From: Neurospora tetrasperma FGSC 2508
Taxonomy: Eukaryota; Ascomycota; Sordariomycetes; Sordariales; Sordariaceae
Reading direction: 5' to 3'
NCBI RefSeq assembly: GCF_000213175.1
Contig: NW_009799102.1
Location: 2,981,914-3,045,913, forward strand
DNA length: 64,000 bases
The notes under the pieces were generated by a model. That model saw only the letters and a list, made by a program, of their open reading frames with translations, was not told where the DNA came from and ran no database searches. A program made the translations under genes and the position numbers. Positions 47,330 to 59,769 of this stretch are shown piece by piece; position 1 is the first letter of the stretch; each line of letters starts with the position of its first letter.

Positions 47330-50000
47330 AACAGAATATATATTACTAATCGATTCTAAATATTCGGATAAAACTTTTATTAACTATTCGATTATAGAGA
47401 AGGCCTACTGAGAATTCGGAATACTAGAGAAATTAAAACTATTATACCTAATAGACGGCGTATTTAAAGAATAGGTGGATTGATATATTGAAGCTACAAT
47501 ACGTATTAACGATTATAAAGAAGTTATTCGATTTTTCGTAGCCAATTTAGTAGCGGACTATCTAATTATTTTAGAATAGCTATAGTTGTAGCTCTATAAC
47601 CCGGATATCGACTAGGTGGCTAATGAAGTTATTTAGAACGTCGGGTATATAGGGATATATATAAGCCAACTTTTAGAAGTGGTAGTACTCTTAGATGAAA
47701 TTTGGGAGATGGAAAAATCCTAGGAAATAGAAGAATCCGAAGATGATTATAGCTCCGAAAATAAATCCGAAGATAAGTTTAAATAAGACCTTCCTAATTA
47801 GACGGCCAATATTACGAAAGCCCTTAAAGAAAGCTAAACTATAATAATGGAACCCCCCATCTCCGCCAACCTACGTAAACGAATTTAAAAAACCTATTAA
47901 TTCAGAAAGGAAGCCTATACTAAAGATAATTAAGATGTAGATTAAGATTATCGATAAACAGAAGGTCTAAATAATACTGTAATTAAAGCGAATTAGACGT
48001 ACTATATTCCAACCCTTGGAACCTATAATTAGTATAATAGTATTAGACCTTTCTAATTTTGAACTTATTAATGTGGGAACGTTTATATTTAATACTAGGT
48101 TAAGGGGAATCTAAACAAGTTTGATAATATAAATAGAACTCTAAGAGGTATAGAAAGAGAAAAAGGAAATTATTTCTATACTAGTTCTATTAAAAAATAC
48201 TTAGAAGAACATTATATTAGGTAAAGGCGAGCCTTATAAATACTACTTTAAGGACACTTGAACTTATAGATTTATTAATTTATATAAAAAAGGAACCGTA
48301 AGCAAAAACGTAGGCAAGTAATCCCTTTAATCTAGCGAAGTAATTTAAAGCTTCGTTAACCGAATTTGTAAATTAGGATTAAGAAAGGAAAAGTAAAAAA
48401 AAAGAGAATTTACGCCACTAACCGAAATTAATAGAATTTATAGTATTATAAAGGAAAATATATAATAATTTATAGAAAAATCGATAAAATTAAAATATAT
48501 ACTAGAATAGGTAAAAGTACAATTCCCCGATGAATATAAGGATTTATTATATATTATTAACCCTATAGACGTTAAAGTAATCCCCGAATACCGTTTATAC
48601 GATTATAAAATTAAATTGAAGCTAGGGGTGGAATTATTACTTTACTCTAGGGCGAGGCCTATATTACCCTAAAAATTAAAATTTATTAAATAGTAGCTAA
48701 GTAATAACTTAGTAAAGGGATTTATCCGGCCATCGACTTCGGATATTGCCTCCCCTATACTATTAGTAAGGAGATTAGGCGGCGGTATAAGAATTTATAT
48801 TAACTACCGAAGTATTAATAATATCTCTGTAAAAATAGGTACCTATTACTATTAATTAAAGAAACGCTAAACGCTATTTGTAGAATAAAATAGTTTAAAA
48901 AAGTCGATATAATCGCAGCTTTTAACCGGCTGCGTATAGTAGAGGGATACAAATAGTTAACGGTATTTATTATATAGTATCGCCTTTATAAATTACTAAT
49001 ATATTTATTTAGACTATTAGGGGCGCCGGCGTCTTTCTAGAGTTTTATTAATAATATATTATATAATATCATTAATGTTTATATAGTAGCTTACTTCGAT
49101 AATGTACTTATTGTCTTAGAAACCTATAAAGACTACGTAAAATATATAAAGGAAGTACTCTAACGCCTAATTAATATAAACTTCTACATCGATATTAATA
49201 AATACAAATTCTATATATAAAGAACTAAGTACTTAAGTATAATTATTACCCTAGGTAGTATTAAGATGGACCTTGAGAAGGTAGAGGCAATTACTAAACA
49301 GTAAATACTAGTAAGTAAGTACTAATTATAATAGTTTAAGGAATTTACAAACTTTTATAGAAGATTTATCGCTAGTTTCTCTTATATAGGTAAACCGCTT
49401 TATAAATTTATAAAGAGGATAATTAACTAGAAATAGGAAAAAGAATATAATAATACTTTTAAAGCCTTAGAGATAATATTTACTTCTATACCGGTATTAA
49501 AAACTTATAATTAGGAAAAGCCTATAACTATTAAAATTAACGCTTTGGATTGGTTATTAGAAGGTATATTCTCTTAAATATACAATAGTAAATTTTATCT
49601 AATTGCCTACTTTTCCACAAAATATTCAATAGGAAGATATAGTCATAATATCTATAATAAAGAATTATCAGTAGTTATTAAAGCGCTAGAAGAATAGAGG
49701 CTAGAATTAGAAGCTGCCGCATAACCTTTTAAAATTATTATAGACTATAAGAACTCAAAACGTTCGGTACTACGAAGAAACTTACCCCCTAGTATATACG
49801 GTGGTCTAAATTTCCATTAAAGTTTAATTTCATAATTAAATGTCGCCCGGGATTAATTAACGTCAAATCCAACGCCCTAAATCGGAAACTGGAATATATT
49901 CTTAAAAATAAAATAAATAATAAACTAAACACTAGGCAGAAACTACTTATCAACTCCAATCATTTCGACTAATCTTTCGAAAACGGACTATTATTAGATA
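47330..50000 (+). pseudogene. Gypsy A protease, RT and RNase H
   Basis: Protease: a visible YILLIDSKYSDKTFINYSI segment at about 47335-47395 fits the aspartic-protease strand of Gypsy elements. RT: KGFIRPSTSDIASPILLVRR-like spacing begins near 48716, with GGGIRIYINYRSINN at about 48780-48820, the family's RxCVDYRxLN motif. RNase H lies at about 49430-49800. It is a fossil with many breaks. Confidence 0.82.
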
Positions 50001-50279
50001 TTAACAGCGAAGGATTTATAATAAATACTATATCCGACGAGGGAGCTCCCTTCGCTATTTATACTTTAAAAAATAGCTTCGAAAAGGACAACAACGGATG
50101 AAACATCCATATAAACAATTTAATGGACCGGGCTTATATTAACTGTTTAATAATAGCCGATATCTAAAAGAACTATTTAATTAGGGATTTATGAATTAAA
50201 ATATCTTAAAAAGAAATTAAAGGTTCCTTTTACTAAGTATTATATAAATAACAATAGAATAATACTCCGGAATAGACTA

Positions 50280-51910
50280 GTAGTCCTCCTAAATAATAAG
50301 AAAATTTAATTAGAATTGATCTATCGTACTTATTTATTAGTATAGGGAGGACACCCGGGTAAGGACAAAATAGTAACATTAATACATTAATATTTCTAAC
50401 CGGGAATAATCGTTATAATAAACATCTACTACTATACATACATCCCCTATAGTAAGACTAAAACTATTAGAATATTATTAGTAAGATATTTAAAACCTTT
50501 ATTAATACTATATATTCCTTAGAGGGATATTTCCATCGACTATATAACTCCGTTCATTAAATTAAAGGGGGCGGGTAGAGCCATTAAATACGAATATATA
50601 CTAATCGTAATAAACAAGCTCACAAAAATACAATATTTCATTCCCGTAGAAGGAGTATTAATATATGAATTAATAAAAAGATTTATCAACTATATTCATA
50701 CACTCTACAACCTCCCAAATACTATTATATCTAATAGAAATATCTAATTTATATCCGCTTTCCAAAAGTAATTATTATTGTCACGGCATGGCTGGATAGG
50801 CTCCCAGAGCACTACCTACGGCACATCGGATGGAATGAGGCTTCTATTCTTATCAATAGCTATCCGGATCGGGAAGGCGGCGACCGCTAGCAGAATCTAA
50901 ACTTATATGTCCGATTCCGAATACCTTCGTTCGTACAGCTTCCCTTTCCCTCTTTACACTTAATATTACTTTGATTTGTAGCTCCTAATCCTACAGTCGA
51001 ATCTCTCGTAGGATCACGCTTTTACAATTATAAAGACTAAGCATCAAACTAAAACTCTCCATCCCCTTACTATAGAAAAATAAACCGTTAAATTAAAAGG
51101 ATTGATACTAAAATAGAATAATATCTACAAATATTTATCAATTAAGTACAAAATAATTAGGTAAATTAATTACCCCTAGCCAAATTCCAAAGGAATAACC
51201 TAAAGTCTATATTTATTAAAATTACCCTATTCTCTACCAACTATAGGCTTCACCCCCAAATAGGCACAGAGCCGACCGCGCTATTACCCCTAGACGTTAT
51301 AAATATATAGCGGAAGTAAGTTTTTAATACTAACTAACTAATAATATACTTTAAGGAAGTTTAGGACTTTATTAAAATATCCTCTTCATAAGTACAAAAG
51401 TATTATAAAGCAATAATAAATAAAAACCGCACGGATACCCCCAAGTATAAAGTCGGTAATAAAGTAATACTTAATATAAATACTTACGCTATAGAACGCC
51501 CGTATAATAAACTAACACTCCGGTTTGAAGGGCCGTTTCGTATTATAAAGGCTGATTCGTATATAATAGAATTAATTCTACCTTAACATATTAGGATTAC
51601 CTACATAATTAATATATTTTACATTAAACATTATATTAAAGGACTCCACCGCTAAAGAGAATTAATAATAAACGTTAAAATAAACGAAGGTATAATTATT
51701 ACTAGAATAAATAACTTCGAAGAGGATAGTCGGTAGGAGTTCGAAGAGTTATCAAATTATTCGAAGATCGATAATTTGTGGAAATATTAAATAAAATAAT
51801 TATACTATCCGCTTAGTTAGTAGCCGGCAAAGAACTTAAATACTTATCAAAAATTAATCTAGTAACTTTATAACAACTACCTAAAATTCGGCCCTCCCTA
51901 CCCAAATTTT
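50280..51910 (+). pseudogene. Gypsy A integrase with C-terminal chromodomain
   Basis: The zinc-binding and core parts lie before the solo LTR (50280-50778) and the C-terminal part after it (51032-51650), including a KVGNKV/GPFRII-like segment near 51450-51550. At about 51730-51900 a segment with spaced aromatic residues, LYYPLS, PAKNLNTYQKLI and YNNYLKF matches the order of a retroelement chromodomain (aromatic cage, W-x-P, helix). Such domains direct integration to heterochromatin. It is a fossil. Confidence 0.68.
50779..51026. mobile_element. Solo LTR, 248 bp
   Basis: It starts TGTCACGGCATGGCTGGATA and ends GGATCACGCTTTTACA, flanked by a perfect TSD ATTAT (50774-50778 and 51027-51031). It is related to the solo LTR at 11289-11565 but about 30 bp shorter. 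It interrupts the Gypsy A integrase. Confidence 0.93.
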
Positions 51911-52716
51911 AAAAAAGGATAGAAAATATAATAAAAAATAAAGATAATTTTGGAGGATTAAACCTAGGACTAACCCCTAGTCCTAACTACAGCAATACTA
52001 GTAGTAAACAACCGGTGAGTGAGAAGAAGCGCGAGACTAAATAATAAGTAAGGAGGTAAAAAAGTAGTAGAAAAAAAAAGGAATTTAATTCAATTTATTC
52101 TACGCACCCTAATTGAATACGTCAGTATGCCCTTTTTTAGAATAACCGTTAGTAGTACTAAAAAATAATATATTTTACAGCAGTCTTATATCTCCTATTC
52201 CCCCATCATTCGGTCTATTCCCCTAATCGGTTATTTATACAAATAAATATTAGAAAATGAGAACGATTTAAAAAACGTTAATAGTATCAGAATTTAACGT
52301 TTAAGGAGAAAAACGAATAACAAGTAGGGAATTGAACGTACGAACTTTCCAATTTATACTAGTAGCGGTTATAGGCGTCCTATAAAAACTACTATACTAT
52401 ATGCGTCCCTATAGTACCCCCAGTAGGGCTAGTAATAGTTGAGGTTCTCTATATACGTTGATTAAGTTAATTTTCCAATATATAATTAAATTATTAGGAG
52501 TAATAATAGCTCTTACGGCGGAAGGATTGAATTTAACAATATTTTAGCTAGTATTCTACCTTTAAGTAAGAGTTAAACTACCGGCGAATACTAAGTAGCT
52601 TCCCGCCTTAGTAAAACTTTTACCAATATTTAATTAGGCACAGCTACGGGAAGACTGGGTAGGCCCCACTTTATTAATAATGAATATAATGTCGGATTTT
52701 CGAACGGGAATATTAT
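51911..52716. other. Gypsy A 3' untranslated region
   Basis: This is non-coding sequence between the chromodomain segment and the polypurine tract. It holds a tRNA-like stretch on the minus strand (52322-52408), described separately. I see nothing else in it. Confidence 0.5.
52322..52408 (-). other. tRNA-like sequence, possibly a decayed tRNA
   Basis: On the minus strand it begins GGACGCATATAGTATAGTAG, an A-box-like start, and contains CGTTCAATTCC, a B-box-like block, with spacing of a tRNA with a long anticodon arm or intron. The T-stem and acceptor stem do not pair well by eye, so it cannot be functional as read. It may be chance or a tRNA-derived fragment. Confidence 0.25.
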
Positions 52717-52732
52717 TTTAAAAGGGGGGTAG
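52717..52732 (+). promoter_or_regulatory. Gypsy A polypurine tract
   Basis: TTTTAAAAGGGGGGTAG directly abuts the 3' LTR at 52733. Position and composition are those of the plus-strand primer of LTR elements, and it fixes the element's orientation. Confidence 0.82.
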
Positions 52733-52973
52733 TGTTATAAACATTACTACTATATTCCTATATTTAGATAGAGGGTAATATACTACATTAGTACAATTAA
52801 TTATACAGCTACCGAAGTATAGTACAGTAATTACGTACACCCGTACTGTAGTCCGTATTCTAGATCCACACACGGCGTGCCCTACATAGTTCTCGTGCGC
52901 GCACAGGATTCTCTTCCTGTTCCTCGTATAATAATTAAAGTCTTACCTTAGTGCTTGCTCGCGCCCTGTGATA
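52733..52973 (+). repeat. Gypsy A 3' LTR
   Basis: It pairs with 7061-7301. MULE1 transposase sequence resumes within a few bases of its end, after the TSD CTTTA. Confidence 0.85.
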
Positions 52974-52999
52974 CTTTACTCTAAGTACGAATACGAGTA

Positions 53000-55250
53000 T
53001 TACTAGTATCCATCTCCTTGATACTAGGACCCAATTCGTACTGGGAATAATTGCGGCGTACTAATGCTCGAATAGTGCCGGGGTTACGTAATTTACCCTT
53101 AGCTCTTCTAATTAAGATTACCTTACTTAACTATAACCCAGCTAGTAGTACTATAAATATAGGTTTACTACTAAACAGTCCCCCCTACTTACGTAAATAG
53201 CCTTCAGGGACTACTCGAATAATTAACTAATATTCAAGGTATTTATTTACCGCATTCTAATATAAGGGTTAGTATAAGGTGTAGCCGGACTATATATTAT
53301 TACTTATATATCGTTAACGTGAATACTAAAAGGGATAATATATATCCTTAATTACTAAAGCCGTCTTACCCTCTTTTAATAGAGCTTCTATCTCGTAAAT
53401 ATAAGGGAGCCCGTACTAGGCTTTAAAACCATTTAAATAAAGTTTAAGAGGGGTACTAGGGAGTTTCAACCGCTTTAAGAATAGTATCATATTAAATATA
53501 TAGTATTAGCGGTTAATAAAATTAAATACTCAAACAAATAACTTATATAGGCATTTACCTATATACTTACAATTAACCTATTTAATATATATATAAGTAT
53601 CCAACTTCACTAACATATTTATATATACTCTGTACCGGTAATTAATATATTATAAGCAAACTTTATATATTTTAATTTTATTACTACGAACTAAAAGACT
53701 ATAATTCTTTAAAAACCTATTATTAGCCTCGTTTAGCAACATTGTTCTTTATCCATAAATAAAATAATACCTAATATAATAGCCCGCCCACTCCTTCTTA
53801 TAGAATAATAGTAACTGCCGAATTTATAAGATAATATCCTCCTACTTAGCAAACTAGTATTATAGAATAGACTAAGTATACTCAAAATCCGCTACGTTAG
53901 AGGAATAAATTATATACTACTATACAAAGAATTGTACTAACCTCGTATTAGTAACCTTATCGGGTAAGGGATTGAAATTAGTTATAACTATAGTAATTGT
54001 AGTAATTTTAGTATTACGCTGCTTTAACTCCTCGAAATCCTCTTTATTGTGTTACGCTTCTTCTAATAGTAATAATAATTTAAATTACTCGCGCACCCAA
54101 TCCTTCTTAAAGTAATTGATAATGTTATAATTAATATATTATATATAATATTATTGTTAGAGATTAGGGAAGGTTTAATTGATTGTACTAGTAAGTTAGG
54201 GGTTACTATCGGTAATAGCTACTACTAAGTAAGGGATTTCAAAGTTATTGGCTACTTCCCTAATATACTTTATTAAGAAATTGAACCCTTCGTTTCTCTC
54301 ATTATTCAAAAGCGCTTAAAAGATTAGCATTAAAATCTATTCTAAAGTAAAAACCACACCCTAAATAAAAAGAAGGTTATAATAGTTAGTTTTATATATT
54401 ATATTATTTAAAAGAATATATAAGAACCTAAGGTACATTCGACACTACCGGTTAGTAACCCGAAAGATATAATATAATATATTATTATCCCCTTCGAAGG
54501 TTATATACTTAAATATAAAATTCGAATCCTTATATAATCTTTTAATAAACGTCTAGGTATTATTATATCCCTTTTGAAGGTTGCGGCGTATAGTTTGGTA
54601 TATATTGTCGAAGTTACTATGAATCTAAGGGATCTTAGGATATTTATCTTATATAATAGTAAAGATAGTCCGTATTATAAAGTTCTATTATAGTAAGAAA
54701 TTACCTAAAAAAACTTTCGCTTCAAAATTAACCTCATAGTCCCACGCTATAATACAGAATATAAAACAGCCTTCTAACGTATATAATAAGGGATAGCCTT
54801 GGTATATTAAATTTAATACCCGGGCAGTCCATTTCCACCCTATCCTCTCTTTAATTTAGAATACAATTCTAAAGGGACAATAGCGCGCCTTCTTTCGTAA
54901 TATAGACCTCCTCTTTAAATTCTAATTCTATCTTAATAGTAAATAATAATTAGCGTAGTTGCAACGAAAAATATTCTTAATAACAAAGCCGTCTTCGTCG
55001 TAACCGGGCTTTTTAAATTTATAATTGCGCTAGAATGTAATACTAAAGCGATAATAACGATAAAGATTGATGAAATATACAAATAGCTCGTTATAGTCCT
55101 CAACTAAATCGAAAGAGAAGAAGGGGTCGTTTATTAGTATAGTCCAAGTAATATTGGGGTCGAAGGAGGCATTGGAAGCGAAGGTCTCGATTAGAGAGTG
55201 CAGCGTACGACGAGGGCGAGGGGGCTAGGCGGCCGACGTACGAGGGCGCT
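53000..55250 (-). pseudogene. MULE1 transposase remnant
   Basis: Read on the minus strand, this region aligns along its length with the transposase regions of MULE2 and MULE3. Near 54170-54230 it carries the MULE DDE-fold signature seen in the family as a hydrophobic strand followed by TD(G/S)NP, about 15 residues, then an FPN-like segment and a Y/C-x-x-YINxN block (the family WHI-x-N motif) before a Phe-Lys-Lys stretch. The expected role is cut-and-paste transposition in the nucleus using the terminal repeats. Many stops, mostly TAG/TAA that fit CAG, CAA or TGG after RIP, make it non-functional. The C-terminal coding end lies against the Gypsy A insertion point near 52979. Confidence 0.7.
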
Positions 55251-55312
55251 CACTAGAAGAGGGTATCTATAATAATTAAGTAGTACAAAAATTGATTAAA
55301 TATAATAACTTT

Positions 55313-55846
55313 GGGAAAGCCTCCCCGCACCCTCCCCTTTCCTAGACGTACCCTGTCCCACTTAATAACAGTTGTTATATAATACCGGCCGTTTTAGCTA
55401 GTAATTTCGAGATTTTTAATGTCCCTAAACATATCGCTAATAATTCTAGACTATTCCTAGTGTCCTACAATATAGCCGTATCTTTATATACTAGGAAGGG
55501 GCTTGAGATATCTAGAGTACTTAATACTCAACTCTTGAGGTCGGTACGTAATAGGTATAATAGTAATAGGTATAATAGGAATAAGTATAGTAATAATAAG
55601 TACCCTATAGTAGTAATAGATGTAGTAGTGATAGGTATAGTGGTAATGAGTATAAGAAGGCTATTACGGTGTAAGAAAGAGAGATAGAAATAACCAACTC
55701 AGAGAAATATTAGTGGACATTGGAAAGACGAAATTTAGCAGGCAAAAACGGGAATTTTAATATCAAGTATCATACAGCTGTAGTCCCACTTTTCTAGGTA
55801 GGGGAAGGTACGTTTAGGTTTCAACAGGGTGCGGGGAGGCTTTCCC
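55313..55846. mobile_element. 534-bp non-autonomous MULE-like element
   Basis: The ends are a perfect 21-bp inverted repeat starting GGGAAAGCCTCCCCGCACCC. The 8-bp TSD ATAACTTT is perfect (55305-55312 and 55847-55854). The right-hand 200 bp resemble the subterminal region of MULE1-3 (AAAGACGAAATTT, then CAAAAACGGGAATT), so it derives from a related MULE. It has no transposase. A 75-codon frame inside (55460-55687) is Tyr/Asn/Arg-repeat sequence and not called as a gene. It sits in the 5' part of MULE1. Confidence 0.93.
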
Positions 55847-56181
55847 ATAACTTTACATACGTTGAGGGTATTATTAATAGGTATAGAATGCTAATATAAA
55901 TGTGTGTGGATTGATTATTAGAGTGTTGGCGCTAGCTGGTTCTGTAATTATATATAAAGTGTTAGTACAACTAGCCGTGTGAAAAAGAGTGAAAAGAAAT
56001 AACTAAGGTAGAGCGATGTTGCGTGTATTAAAACGACGAAACTTTGCGGATAAAAACGGGAATTTTGATATTAGGTGTTATTAGTTGAACGGCCCCATTT
56101 TTCTAGTAGAGGTGGGTGCATATAAGTTTTTGGAAGGTGTGGGGAGGTTAACTCTATATAGTTTAGGCGGTTATTTAATAA

Positions 56182-56762
56182 GAGTTTACTTGCCGACACG
56201 CACCAAAAACTTACAGGCACGCACTTTTGGGATCTAACCGCTAACATATAAACTATGTCGTTTTGAGTGTAAAAATCGTGTTTTTCAATGTCTTGAGGTG
56301 GGTCAACCCAGTAAATACCCTATAAATCCTAATCCTCAGCGGGCAAGCAAATCTAACAGCGCCAATTTAATAGCGCTAATCTAGTAATGCTTTTTGTGGA
56401 GTTGAGGGGTTTAAGACAGTTCTTATTACCTCTATAGTACACTCTATTCTAAATAGTTACGTATAATAGTATTAAATACAACGATTAAACGAACGTTAAA
56501 GTAGTAAATATAGTAGATGTGTATAGTATAGATGGGTGTAGTGTAGTATAGTATGGTTTCAAAGTGCTGGTGTAAATGGTTGTGTGAAAAGGAGCGAAAA
56601 GTAATGACCAAGGTAGAGCGCTGTTGCGTGTATTGAAAAGACGGTGAAATTTTGCGGGTAAAAACGGGATTTACGATGTTAGGTATCATCAGTTGAACCG
56701 CCCCAGTTTTCTGGTGGGGGTGCGTGCCTGTAAGTTTTTGGTGCGTGTCGGCAAGTTAACTC
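56182..56762. mobile_element. 581-bp deletion derivative of the MULE2 subfamily
   Basis: The left end (GAGTTTACTTGCCGACACGC) and right end (GGCAAGTTAACTC) match the ends of MULE2 (3757-6852) over about 280 bp and 220 bp, with the transposase missing. The flanks are TTTAATAA and TTTAATAT, 7 of 8 matching. It lies 27 bp outside the right end of MULE1. It depends on a MULE2-type transposase for movement. Confidence 0.92.
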
Positions 56763-57040
56763 TTTAATATTCTATATTCGGTCTTTAAATAACGAAGAAC
56801 TTGATTATATTAATAACCTTTTTGTTTAACGGAAGTTAATTATATTCGCTATTTATACAATAGTTAAAGCTAAGGTTCTATATTGTCTGTTTATATATAA
56901 AGATTTAAATGATTATTACTAACGGTTATATAGGGTAGAGAGAGGGAGGTATGGAAATACCTAAATATTCGTTTGTTTATTCGAAAACGACAAATCTATT
57001 GCAATTAAGTATATAGAATTCGGTTATCATAATCAGAGAA
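56763..57040. other. AT-rich RIP-like sequence, nothing recognised
   Basis: No gene, repeat end or domain is visible. Base composition is that of the degraded surroundings, changing near 57041. Confidence 0.5.
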
Positions 57041-57730
57041 ATAGTAAAAATACATTTCCCCTGGGCAGAGTTAAAGTCCAGGGGAGACAGAGAGACGCCC
57101 ATACTTAGTATCCTCAAGAAGAAGAAGAAAAAAAAGAAAAAGAAAAAGAAAAAAAAAAAAAAAAAAAAAACCTCAAAGGTAAAATTTTGAAATATTTTAT
57201 TGATTTTTTATCTTTCTCCAAAGTTTCAAGTTCCAACCCTAACCCTAACCTCCTTTTCTAACTCTTAGGGTTAAAGGTCTTAGTCTAGGACTTGGTCATT
57301 TCTGGGACTTGGTTATTTTCTGGACTTGGTTATTTCTAGGCTACAGTCGTAACCAAAATCCTTATTTTCAACTTCTTTTGTATTTTTCTCAACAACCAAA
57401 GCTTGCACCACAATGCGATCGGCACTAAAATGACCGCCTTTTATTCCTCGTCATTTTGACACCATGTGCATCTTAATGCACGCAACGGTCGCGGAGCAAT
57501 CTCCGTTGTAAAGGAAAAAGTAGCTTTTTCGCTCTGCTATTCAAACCGTGTCCTACTTGGCGCCAAGTTTTCCTCTTTGGGACTGCCAAGACAGGGCGCA
57601 CGGATCACATAGTGACCATTTTTTTGCATTCTGACCGCTAATAGATAGATACGCCGCGCCTCCCTCGCTTGCGTTGGGTGGGCCTATGGACTACGACCTT
57701 TGGTGCGGATCTTCCATGTTACCTTTTGGC
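57041..57730. other. Island with near-normal base composition
   Basis: In contrast to its flanks, this stretch keeps many CpA and TpG steps and has balanced composition. It holds a perfect 7-bp hairpin (CCCCTGG at 57058-57064 with CCAGGGG at 57078-57084), a purine-rich AAG/A tract at about 57115-57170, a telomere-like AACCCTAACCCTAACC at 57235-57250, and three 17-bp units of GGACTTGGT(C/T)ATTT at 57288-57338. No convincing open frame was found. It may be single-copy host DNA or a low-copy element spared by RIP. Confidence 0.6.
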
Positions 57731-57830
57731 CTACGAGAACGCTCGAGCTCTAAATGTATAGGCGTCTCAATAAGGATAATAATAAGGATAAGGAGCCTAG
57801 TATATTGTAATATACTTTATAGCTTATAGG

Positions 57831-58157
57831 TGTCACGGGGCTGGCGCCTAGGGGTGTTTGCCTAGCTGGTACCCGTGTAAGCCAGGTATGCCTTCTAGTT
57901 GGGTACACGGGCCAGTCGGCTGTCGGCAGCCGTCTTGGCGCTAAATGTACCGCGTACTATTGGGTGCATCCCTCGGGCCGCCGTACAGGCTACATTTCTA
58001 GCCTTAGTATTTTTAGCACTTTCAATACCTATACTTTTTATATATTTAACTGTCGGCTCTGTGCTAGTTATATTAGTATAGAACCTTCTCCTCTTTATTA
58101 ATTATTTTAAAATCTTTTTAAAGCCTATTTAAATATATACTTTATAAATCCCTTATA
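57831..58157 (+). repeat. Element E 5' LTR
   Basis: It starts TGTCACGGGGCTGGCGCCTA and ends CCTTATA. The first 170 bases are little mutated and the last 150 strongly TpA-shifted, whereas the 3' LTR shows the opposite pattern. Confidence 0.9.
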
Positions 58158-58379
58158 TTATAATGGACCCTCTTTTTAATTACCCTCCAATTCCTTCAGT
58201 AGTCTCCAGTATATTCGCCGTATCGGTCTTTTTAATTGCCCGAAGAGTATTCCAACTATAAAGTAACCTTTTTTTTCCTTTTACTTTATTATATTATACT
58301 ATAATTTCGATTCCGTAGGTTCAGAACGCTTTCGAACGCTAATAGTAGTTCGCTACGGCTATTTAAATTCTAGTTAATA

Positions 58380-59400
58380 AGCTAGCTATTTTGAACCCTT
58401 CCAAAATTGAGCCCTCTAGCGCCCCGAAACTAGTACTCTCATACTTCGATAAATTTATAGGGGATACGAAGGAATTCGATACGTAGGTTTATATGGCCGA
58501 AGTAAAGCTTCATATTAATAGTTATACTATTAGCAACTTAGAGGCCTAGTTTTACTACTTATATTCTAACCTTTCGCTTATTGTCCGCCGGACTTTATTC
58601 GCCTTTATCTAATTTTCTCCAATTAATCGGATATTAGAAAAGTTATTCGAGAAGCTCTATTTTAATTACAGTGAAGTTAATTAGGATAAGAAAGCCGGGT
58701 TCGAACTTTTTACTTTATAGTAAAAACCCTGGGAATCCGTCTCCTATTTTCTTATTTATTTCAAGGAGGTCCTTTATAGAGCTAAAGTTAATATATAGTT
58801 AAGTTAAATTATAATTAATTCATCAATATCCTCCCTTAATAGTAAATAATTCGGACGCTTCTATGAATGGTTAGAAGCTCTCAATAGTTACTTAGAGTTT
58901 TATAGCTACTTCCGGCGTTTTAATAGTCATAATTTTCTTAGGGAAAGTACAGGGTACTTTAGTACTACCGTTTATATTAATAGAGGGGAACCGATAGATA
59001 TTACTACTACCCGGGTTCGACCTACACTAGTAGGGAGTTCTAATAATTATAATAGTAATAGCCTAATAGAAATATAATGAAAGAAGTAAGAGAAGAAGGG
59101 TATTTATGTAGCTTATAATTTACCTTCCTACTGGGCTAATAATTACCCGAATAAGAAGGTCTAGATTCGGTATATCTAAATACCTAAGTCGGAAGGGGGC
59201 CCGGAGACAAATAATAAAGTTAATAATAATAATAAGTATTAAAATACGGATGTTAGTTTAGTAAAATCCGAAGGGCGCTAGGGCTCCTAATAAGAATTAC
59301 TATTGGATTTTGGAAATTCCCGGCCCGGGAAGGCCGTATGTACTCTACTTGTACGATTAGGTAGTAGCGAGTCTTATTAAAAGTATATATACCAAATATT
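58380..59400 (+). pseudogene. Element E gag remnant
   Basis: The visible frame LSYFDKFIGDTKEFDT at about 58437 is followed by VYMAEVKLHINSYTISNLEA, the pattern of the fungal Gypsy capsid start (K-x-x-x-FxG followed by a helical segment). Downstream segments FLIYFKEVLYRAKVN and similar fit the capsid helices. A Cys/Pro-rich nucleocapsid-like end may lie near 59280-59350. Gag would form the particle that packages the RNA. It is a fossil. Confidence 0.7.
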
Positions 59401-59769
59401 ATTGTAGGGTAATAATAGTTACAATATATAGGAAAAGTAGGGCGATAGCCTTTACAGATAAATAGAATTGAGCGTTATAGGGTATTTGGAGGATGCCCGG
59501 TATAGTAGCCACTATATAGCCTGGGGTGAATAGAGCCGGCACTAGCGTATATATAAATAATAGGTATTAAAGTAATTAATAGGACTTTCCTAGGGAAATG
59601 TATTCGAATAACTCAGCCGTTAATTATTTATTTAATCGGTTTTTATTATAAAAACCCGGGTAGTAAAGCTTTAGGAGTATTCGGGAGTATGAGAGGTTAT
59701 TAGAATACTTAGATTCTTTTTTAAATATTATATTTCTAGCTATTTTTCAAAGGGAGAGGTAGGAAGTAA

